Source: JBMORO01 sp049322295 (lineage in GTDB: Bacteria; Patescibacteriota; Minisyncoccia; RBG-13-40-8-A). From it: DNA of 17,522 nucleotides. Under the pieces are notes generated by a model that was given only the letters and a program-made list of their open reading frames with translations, did not search any database and was not told the DNA's origin. Location of the stretch: positions 1-17,522 of the forward strand of contig JBMORO010000010.1 in the NCBI GenBank assembly GCA_049322295.1, in the 5' to 3' direction. Shown piece by piece: positions 13,456 through 17,522 of the stretch; positions within the stretch are counted from its first letter, which is position 1; the number at the start of each line of letters is the position of its first letter. The translations under genes and the position numbers were made by a program.

Positions 13456-15683
13456 AGTCTCTGCCAACCAGTTTTCAAGACAAGATTTTGTCCCTTTATG
13501 GGACCGAACCTGTTGTCTTGGCGGATGTCACATATAATACCTCAGACCATCTGAAAATCGGAACAAGGAAAATAATCAGTGTTGTTGGGGGGACTTTCGA
13601 ACCATATTTAGCCAATGTCTTTAATTATGCTTGTGGCCTAACAGAAAGCGACTCTGTAAATTTTATTACTTCGATGACCCTTCAAATTCTCAGAAATGCA
13701 ACAACGGATTCTCTCCTGACTGCACAAATTCTAAAAAAACCCGTTGAGATATTTTTTACTTTTTTGGATTTGGGGTGGGTAAGCAGACTTGAATTTGCCC
13801 AGCTCTTGATAGACTCAATTTCAGATATAACCCCGACAACATTCAATTTAAATTTGAGTGCGGATGAGATTTCAAGAGACCCCATCCCCGCAGAAGTTTT
13901 AAGCAAAACAGACTATCCCTACATAATGGATTCCAATGTGGGATTGCCAGTCCCCTTCTTTTTGGGCAATTGCCAAATTGGAGGTGGAAGCGATGGCACT
14001 GCCTATCTTTTGCATTACAAAGGAATTTTTGCCCCTTCCTTGTGCATAGATTTGAGGCGAACAACAAGCTATGGGGTCAAATTTTTAGCGTATCAACATT
14101 GGGCCCAGCCTGTTCAATCTCAGACTATTCGGGCATTTATTTATATATCGGCCTGGAAAATTTTTGCCGAGATGTTGAAAAACGACGGGACTGCGAATTT
14201 TACCCAGTCGATTGCAGATAATAAATTGGTCATAACTCTTGACCTTGCTGGACTTGACACTTATTGGGGGGATTTTTGCGTTCCCAGGATTTTGCCTGAC
14301 AGGATAATTTATTATACAGTTTGCGAGACAGCCCTCAATGCCATTGACCTTGACAGTTCCACAGTGGCGACTTTGGATGCCACAAATACAAATATAATAG
14401 CGGGATTTTCTGACCGCTATTCGGGCGAAAAAACTTTCCAAAGACATATCAAACTTTCAACAATAGATTATGATTTGTTGGTATGTATGAACATAACTGA
14501 AAACATAAGTGGAGTAATCGAGGCATTTGCAAGTGCCGACAGGGGCTCGAGCTGGACAAGTTTGGGGACTTATAATGGAACTGGCTACAAAGAATTTGGA
14601 TTCAACAATGCGAGCATAGTCCCCGATTATGACTTGACAAATATTCAGATCAAAATTGTAAGGAACTCTGGCACGGTCAAAATAGATGGTCTTCATATTA
14701 GATTTATGCTTCAGAAAGAGGATATGGGGGTTTATCCGCCAGGTTATCTTCCCTTTCCCCTTGGTTACTGGTCGCAATCAGAAGGCCCTAAAAGGCGGGG
14801 CTACAAAACTTACCAGCTTTATAGCGGGACTGAATTGTATGAAAAACTAACCAAAGCATATCCCAAATTCAATCACAGTCAAATGTTTTTGTTTGCCAAA
14901 AGCACCAATGCGGACTTGTCCGGGTATGGCTGGAGCTATGAGCATCCCATCTACATAATTTATTTCATTCTTTATTATTATTTCAACGCCAATGCAGATA
15001 TGGCCAACTTCAATACTGTCTATGGGAGATTAAACGCTTCGCCAAATTCATCTGCCTGGTCAATGAGCTATATTTTCGATTCGGCAAAAGACCCCCTAAT
15101 TATCATTGGCGAAATATGTCAAATGTGCGGATTGAAGCTCTGGACTGATTACGATGGGGACTACAATCTTTTTGTGGTCAATTATGTGGAAAGCACTACT
15201 TTGACTTTTTCTGATGGGGCAGATGGGACAGGAGGGGCATATCAAATCAAAGACTTTTTGTTTGGCTATGTTGAAGAAATCTACAATAAGTTTGAAATAC
15301 ACTGGAGAAAAAATAGGGGCTCCGGAGAACTCACAGAAATATTTCTGGAAGACCATAATACTGATTCTTATCTGGCTCAAAGCTGGAATGACCACAACCA
15401 AAAAGAAGTTTATTTTCCGGTCTCCGAATGCGACTTTGTAAATGACGCCACAACAATGGATTATTGCTTCAATATGCTAAAAAAATGGGTGGGAGCAAAA
15501 AGGCGATGGGTAAAGTTTAAATGCGGGCCCATAGGGTGCAAATTAGACCCAGGAGATACAATTATAATCAATCATAAGGCAGATAACTGGGTTGACAATG
15601 CAGTGAAGTTTCAGGTCTATTCAATTCAAAAGCCTGAGACAAGTCCAGTTTACGAGATTTACGCATTGGAGATAATAGCATGA
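13452..15683 (+). CDS. tail hub / tip protein with embedded Asp-box module
   Basis: A 743-residue protein starting in an ATGA overlap. The C-terminal third resembles baseplate hub proteins: 'DPLIIIGEICQMCGLKLWTD' followed by 'YDGDYNLFVVNYVES', then 'EEIYNKFEIHWRKN' and a closing beta domain with LDPGDTIIINH. Such proteins close the tube and carry the receptor-binding parts. Residues about 325-425 look like an inserted beta domain; S361-W368 (SADRGSSW) fits the Asp-box S-x-D-x-G-x-x-W found in sialidase-type and sugar-binding beta repeats. Only one such box is visible. The protein probably makes the tail tip with a carbohydrate-binding side domain. The next gene overlaps its stop. Confidence 0.7.
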   Translation: MKSLPTSFQDKILSLYGTEPVVLADVTYNTSDHLKIGTRKIISVVGGTFEPYLANVFNYACGLTESDSVNFITSMTLQILRNATTDSLLTAQILKKPVEIFFTFLDLGWVSRLEFAQLLIDSISDITPTTFNLNLSADEISRDPIPAEVLSKTDYPYIMDSNVGLPVPFFLGNCQIGGGSDGTAYLLHYKGIFAPSLCIDLRRTTSYGVKFLAYQHWAQPVQSQTIRAFIYISAWKIFAEMLKNDGTANFTQSIADNKLVITLDLAGLDTYWGDFCVPRILPDRIIYYTVCETALNAIDLDSSTVATLDATNTNIIAGFSDRYSGEKTFQRHIKLSTIDYDLLVCMNITENISGVIEAFASADRGSSWTSLGTYNGTGYKEFGFNNASIVPDYDLTNIQIKIVRNSGTVKIDGLHIRFMLQKEDMGVYPPGYLPFPLGYWSQSEGPKRRGYKTYQLYSGTELYEKLTKAYPKFNHSQMFLFAKSTNADLSGYGWSYEHPIYIIYFILYYYFNANADMANFNTVYGRLNASPNSSAWSMSYIFDSAKDPLIIIGEICQMCGLKLWTDYDGDYNLFVVNYVESTTLTFSDGADGTGGAYQIKDFLFGYVEEIYNKFEIHWRKNRGSGELTEIFLEDHNTDSYLAQSWNDHNQKEVYFPVSECDFVNDATTMDYCFNMLKKWVGAKRRWVKFKCGPIGCKLDPGDTIIINHKADNWVDNAVKFQVYSIQKPETSPVYEIYALEIIA

Positions 15684-16036
15684 AAAAAACAGCCATTTTT
15701 CTTTGTCTGGTTTTTTTTCTTTTTTCTTTGTCTTGGGGAAAGAATTTTCCGACCTCAACGATGGTCAAAGTGAGTTTTAAATTCTATGTTCGCAACGATT
15801 CTTGGCTTTTGGGGAATGAAAGAGAGAAGCTGCAGACAATGGGCCTGGGAGCATTGAATTATTTTGTCTTAAAGGAACAATTTTTAAGGCCCTCCGAATC
15901 TTTTTGGGCTTCAAACGGGATGGCTTTTGCTTGGCAGTTCAAAAACGGATTTTCAAGCAAAAAGGGATTCAGCCTGGAAAGTCTTTTTTGGAATTTGGTC
16001 GGGGCTTATGCGGGATTTGTCATAACCAAAAATTAA
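15680..16036 (+). CDS. secreted/membrane protein with YfiM/VanZ-like pattern (first copy)
   Basis: A 118-residue protein that begins in an ATGA overlap with the hub gene. It starts with a clear signal peptide (MKKTAIFLCLVFFLFSLSWG). The body aligns by eye with the gene at 16323: EKLQTMGLGALNYFVLKEQF here against DKLEHFAYWCLLYLGLKRFL there, and FAWQFKN.F....GFSLESL.W.LVG..AG here against FLWEIKD.F...GFSWRDL...IAG..VG there. This pattern (D/E-K-L-x-H, W-E-x-K-D, G-F-S-x-x-D-L) is that of YfiM (DUF2279) and VanZ-like proteins. The His and acidic residues of the other copy are lost here. Function unknown. Confidence 0.65.
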   Translation: MKKTAIFLCLVFFLFSLSWGKNFPTSTMVKVSFKFYVRNDSWLLGNEREKLQTMGLGALNYFVLKEQFLRPSESFWASNGMAFAWQFKNGFSSKKGFSLESLFWNLVGAYAGFVITKN

Positions 16037-16053
16037 AAACAAGGGAGGAGAAC

Positions 16054-16314
16054 TTGGAGAAAAATAGCAACCAAAAAATAATAAAATGGGGAATCGGGAT
16101 TATTTTTGTTTTTATACTGGGACTTTTCAGTTTTCTATTGGAAGGCACCTATTCGGGAATAAATGAACGGCTTTGTGAAGAGGAAAAAAAATCCAAAGTT
16201 TTTGAGAAAAATAATTTGATTCTCAATGCCAAAATGGATGTGCTTTTACGACAGGCAGGGGTAAGTGAAAAAGATATAGAAAAAATAGAGAAACAGTTTG
16301 AATTAAAACCATAG
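16054..16314 (+). CDS. membrane-anchored coiled-coil protein (spanin- or holin-like)
   Basis: An 86-residue protein. Start TTG 16054 is chosen because GGGAGGAG lies just before it; the frame is open further upstream to 15904 but that part overlaps the previous gene in another frame. Residues 10-29 are one transmembrane segment after a basic N-terminus, followed by a charged, coiled-coil-like stretch (about 36-84) rich in Glu and Lys. This layout fits an inner-membrane spanin (Rz-like), though it is short, or a regulator of lysis. No endolysin gene is visible nearby, so the lysis assignment is inference. Confidence 0.6.
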   Translation: MEKNSNQKIIKWGIGIIFVFILGLFSFLLEGTYSGINERLCEEEKKSKVFEKNNLILNAKMDVLLRQAGVSEKDIEKIEKQFELKP

Positions 16315-16322
16315 GAAAATTT

Positions 16323-16577
16323 ATGATGAGCATTTTCGCCAAAGATTCTTTTTTATCAAAAAGCTGTTCTTTTGACAAGCTGGAGCATTTTGCCTATTGG
16401 TGCCTGCTTTATCTTGGCTTGAAGAGATTTCTTTTTTTGCCGGATATGGCAATGATAACTGCTTTCATCTTGGGATTTCTCTGGGAGATAAAGGATATTT
16501 TCCGGGCAGATGGTTTCTCTTGGAGAGATTTGTTAATGGACATTGCGGGAATTTTAGTGGGGAGATATTTATTATGA
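16323..16577 (+). CDS. YfiM/VanZ-like membrane protein (second copy)
   Basis: An 84-residue protein with AGGAAAA before ATG 16323 (a second ATG follows at 16326). The sequence has D18-K19-L-E-H22 at the start of a helix, W54-E-I-K-D58 in the middle and G64-F-S-W-R-D-L near the end, followed by a last hydrophobic helix. This is the D-K-x-x-H ... K-E-x-x-D ... G-F-x-W-x-D-L-x-x-D pattern of YfiM/DUF2279 and VanZ-like proteins. Two or three membrane segments are likely. The family's biochemical role is not established; the conserved charged residues suggest a real activity. It is homologous in appearance to the gene at 15680 and overlaps the next gene by ATGA. Confidence 0.65.
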   Translation: MMSIFAKDSFLSKSCSFDKLEHFAYWCLLYLGLKRFLFLPDMAMITAFILGFLWEIKDIFRADGFSWRDLLMDIAGILVGRYLL

Positions 16578-16690
16578 AAACTAAAACTCTCATTCTTCTC
16601 AACTTTGTTCTCTTTTTCATCTTAGTAATTGCTGGTATTTGGGGGACAGCGATGGTAAAGATTTGGGGGAAACTTTTAAACGGATTTTAG
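16574..16690 (+). CDS. 38-residue single-pass membrane peptide
   Basis: The start ATG overlaps the previous stop (ATGA), and the product MKTKTLILLNFVLFFILVIA plus GIWGTAMVKIWGKLLNGF has one hydrophobic helix (residues about 5-25) and a basic amphipathic tail. Such small membrane proteins occur in lysis cassettes as holin or antiholin-type peptides, but nothing here is specific. Tight coupling to the gene before it makes translation likely. Confidence 0.5.
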   Translation: MKTKTLILLNFVLFFILVIAGIWGTAMVKIWGKLLNGF

Positions 16691-16738
16691 AATGTTAGAG
16701 AACGAACAATGATTTGAACTTATATGAGAGGTATTGAT

Positions 16739-16858
16739 ATGAAAAAAGAAATTTTAAGCTATTTGATATTTTTTCTGGCACTAATAATTTTGGTTTTGCT
16801 TTTCAATTTACTTTGTGTTCCACTATGCAAAAATGCTAATGCCTGGACTTATTCGGGG
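16739..16858 (+). pseudogene. orphan 5' signal-peptide segment, possibly the original start of the beta-helix gene
   Basis: ATG 16739 follows GAGAGG by about 5 bases. It encodes a classical signal peptide: MKK, then about 23 hydrophobic residues, and a possible cleavage site after KNANA, followed by WTYSG. Beyond that, the + frame is antisense to the HNH gene and reads as Phe-rich nonsense-like protein, yet contains no stop up to the window edge (17522). It then joins in frame the beta-helix start. I read this as the former 5' end of the tail-appendage gene, separated from it by the endonuclease gene. The alternative is that one long protein is really made. Confidence 0.4.
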
Positions 16859-17305
16859 ATGTTCTCTGTGATATTTTTCCATTCTTTTTTTGTTACATTT
16901 CCGACAAGTATAACTAAATCCCAATTTAAGTTTGGTTCTATGAAAATTTTTATCATTAAGTTCAAGAACTTTTCTACAAATTGTGCATTGTCTTTTTTCA
17001 AAAGTATTAAGAGGATTTCTAAAAAATTCTTTATGGCACTTAGCCAAATGTTCTTTATGTGTAGAAAACAATTCAAGATTTTCTATTCTATTATCATCTT
17101 TTATTCCGTTAATATGATGAATAACTTCTTCAGGTTTCAAATATCTTCTAATTTTTTTCTCCATTACAAGTCTGCTTTCTCTAATACAATTATTGTGCGA
17201 ACGAAAAGGATGATTGGGTTGATAAATCAAGACATATCCCAAACAATATCTTTTTCCCTTAAAATTTGCTGGAATATGACCTTTTTTAAATTGACCTCTA
17301 TTCAT
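16823..17305 (-). CDS. HNH homing endonuclease
   Basis: A 160-residue free-standing endonuclease on the minus strand; ATG at 17305 with AGGAGAG (17313-17319) 7 bases upstream. Residues 1-20 hold FKKGHIPANFKGKR, a basic DNA-contact segment. The HNH core lies at about 58-90: EEVIHHINGIKDDNRIENL, with H63-H64, N72 and N76, then H83 and H86, as in the HNH_3 type. A zinc ribbon follows (C107, C110, C134, C137). The last ten or so residues (RISPGISIFA) are antisense to the signal-peptide segment of the + gene, so the original C-terminus has probably been altered at the junction. It cuts DNA at a specific site to promote its own spread. It is the only minus-strand gene here and carries its own promoter. 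Confidence 0.88.
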   Translation of the reverse strand: MNRGQFKKGHIPANFKGKRYCLGYVLIYQPNHPFRSHNNCIRESRLVMEKKIRRYLKPEEVIHHINGIKDDNRIENLELFSTHKEHLAKCHKEFFRNPLNTFEKRQCTICRKVLELNDKNFHRTKLKLGFSYTCRKCNKKRMEKYHREHPRISPGISIFA

Positions 17306-17434
17306 ATCTTTTCTCTCCTTTTTTTTACTTTTAATATATTATGTTATCCTATAATAAGTCAAGCATATACCTATTATGTAAAAAGTTCAGGCGGGTCAGA
17401 TACTAATGACGGCAAAAGCTGGGCTAATGCCTGG
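16835..17434 (+). repeat. 12-bp direct repeat flanking the HNH gene
   Basis: GCTAATGCCTGG occurs at 16835-16846 and again at 17423-17434, exact copies 588 bases apart, both in the same + frame and both encoding ANAW. The first lies in the signal-peptide segment, the second in the beta-helix opening. Recombination between them would remove the endonuclease gene and join signal peptide to beta-helix in frame. Confidence 0.6.
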
Positions 17435-17522
17435 GCGACTGTTTCCAAAGTCAACTCTACTTTAATAGGTGGAGATACTGTTTTCTTTGGCACTGGGACT
17501 TGGTATAATTCTCAAATAAATC
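17276..17522 (+). CDS. right-handed beta-helix protein, N-terminal part (runs off the window)
   Basis: The 3' end lies outside. From ATG 17276 the product starts with a signal peptide (MTFFKLTSIHIFSLLFFTFN, then ILCYPIISQA) and continues YTYYVKSSGGSDTNDGKSWA and further NAWATVSKVNSTLIGGDTVFFGTGTW. 'YYVKSSGGSD.NDG.SW.NAW.T' followed by 'GDTV.F..GT' is the standard opening of pectate-lyase-type beta-helix proteins, common as phage tail spikes or appendages and as surface enzymes. The ribosome site at 17276 is weak and this start lies within the antisense endonuclease gene. If the gene originally began at 16739, this start is only what the insertion left. It is in the same frame as 16739. Confidence 0.6.
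   Translation, partial: MTFFKLTSIHIFSLLFFTFNILCYPIISQAYTYYVKSSGGSDTNDGKSWANAWATVSKVNSTLIGGDTVFFGTGTWYNSQIN
17333..17362 (-). promoter_or_regulatory. sigma-70-like promoter of the HNH gene
   Basis: On the minus strand TTGACT (17362-17357) and TATATT (17338-17333) are separated by 18 bases. The predicted start would leave about 20 bases of leader containing AGGAGAG. The endonuclease is therefore likely transcribed on its own, opposite to the late operon. Confidence 0.6.

Noticed and set aside
15904..16053. Upstream extension of the coiled-coil membrane protein to 15904
   Set aside because: This part overlaps the preceding gene in another frame, while TTG 16054 has a very good GGGAGGAG site and gives a normal basic N-terminus followed by a membrane helix.
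16823..17305. Group I or II intron carrying the HNH gene
   Set aside because: The endonuclease is antisense to the host gene, its ends lie directly at coding sequence, and there is no room for intron core structures. A free-standing homing gene fits better.

Overview
This window is the late (virion) gene block of a tailed double-stranded DNA bacteriophage or prophage. The sequence is AT-rich, genes are packed with start/stop overlaps (ATGA, TAATG, TTGA) and have clear Shine-Dalgarno sites. Nearly everything is on the + strand. The host looks bacterial. N-terminal hydrophobic signal or anchor segments and one membrane-anchored coiled-coil protein fit a diderm host, but the taxon cannot be read from this sequence.

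Layout. At the left edge is the possible end of an upstream gene plus a hairpin (1-81). Then comes a membrane-anchored protein of unknown function (180-656). The packaging and head module follows: small terminase (681-1121), GpA-type large terminase (1024-2697), portal (2707-4341), a short gp7/Mu gpF-type head morphogenesis protein (4304-4741), a 24-residue ORF and a Com-like zinc-finger protein (4820-5065). After a strong terminator come a ChaB-protease-scaffold fusion (5186-6469) with a nested scaffold start at 5990, a decoration protein (6470-6913) and a Mu gpT-like major capsid protein (6946-7842). A second strong terminator separates head genes from the connector and tail genes.

The tail module holds a gp36-like connector, a Mu gpG-like morphogenesis protein, a terminator-like protein, a 56-aa DUF2635-like protein and a tail tube. 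Next are a tail assembly chaperone pair made by -1 frameshifting (AAAAAAC heptamer, 6-nt spacer, perfect 10-bp stem), a short tape measure, a distal tail protein and a tail hub. No sheath gene is seen. The phage therefore pairs a Mu-like head gene order with a siphovirus-type tail.

The right end (15680-17522) is an accessory region. It holds two related small proteins resembling YfiM/VanZ-type membrane proteins, a membrane-anchored coiled-coil protein, a 38-aa membrane peptide, and a right-handed beta-helix-type gene running off the window. An HNH endonuclease gene sits in the opposite orientation in front of the beta-helix gene with its own promoter. The + frame stays open through the whole antisense endonuclease gene, and an in-frame 12-bp direct repeat flanks it. 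This locus is the least conventional part of the window.
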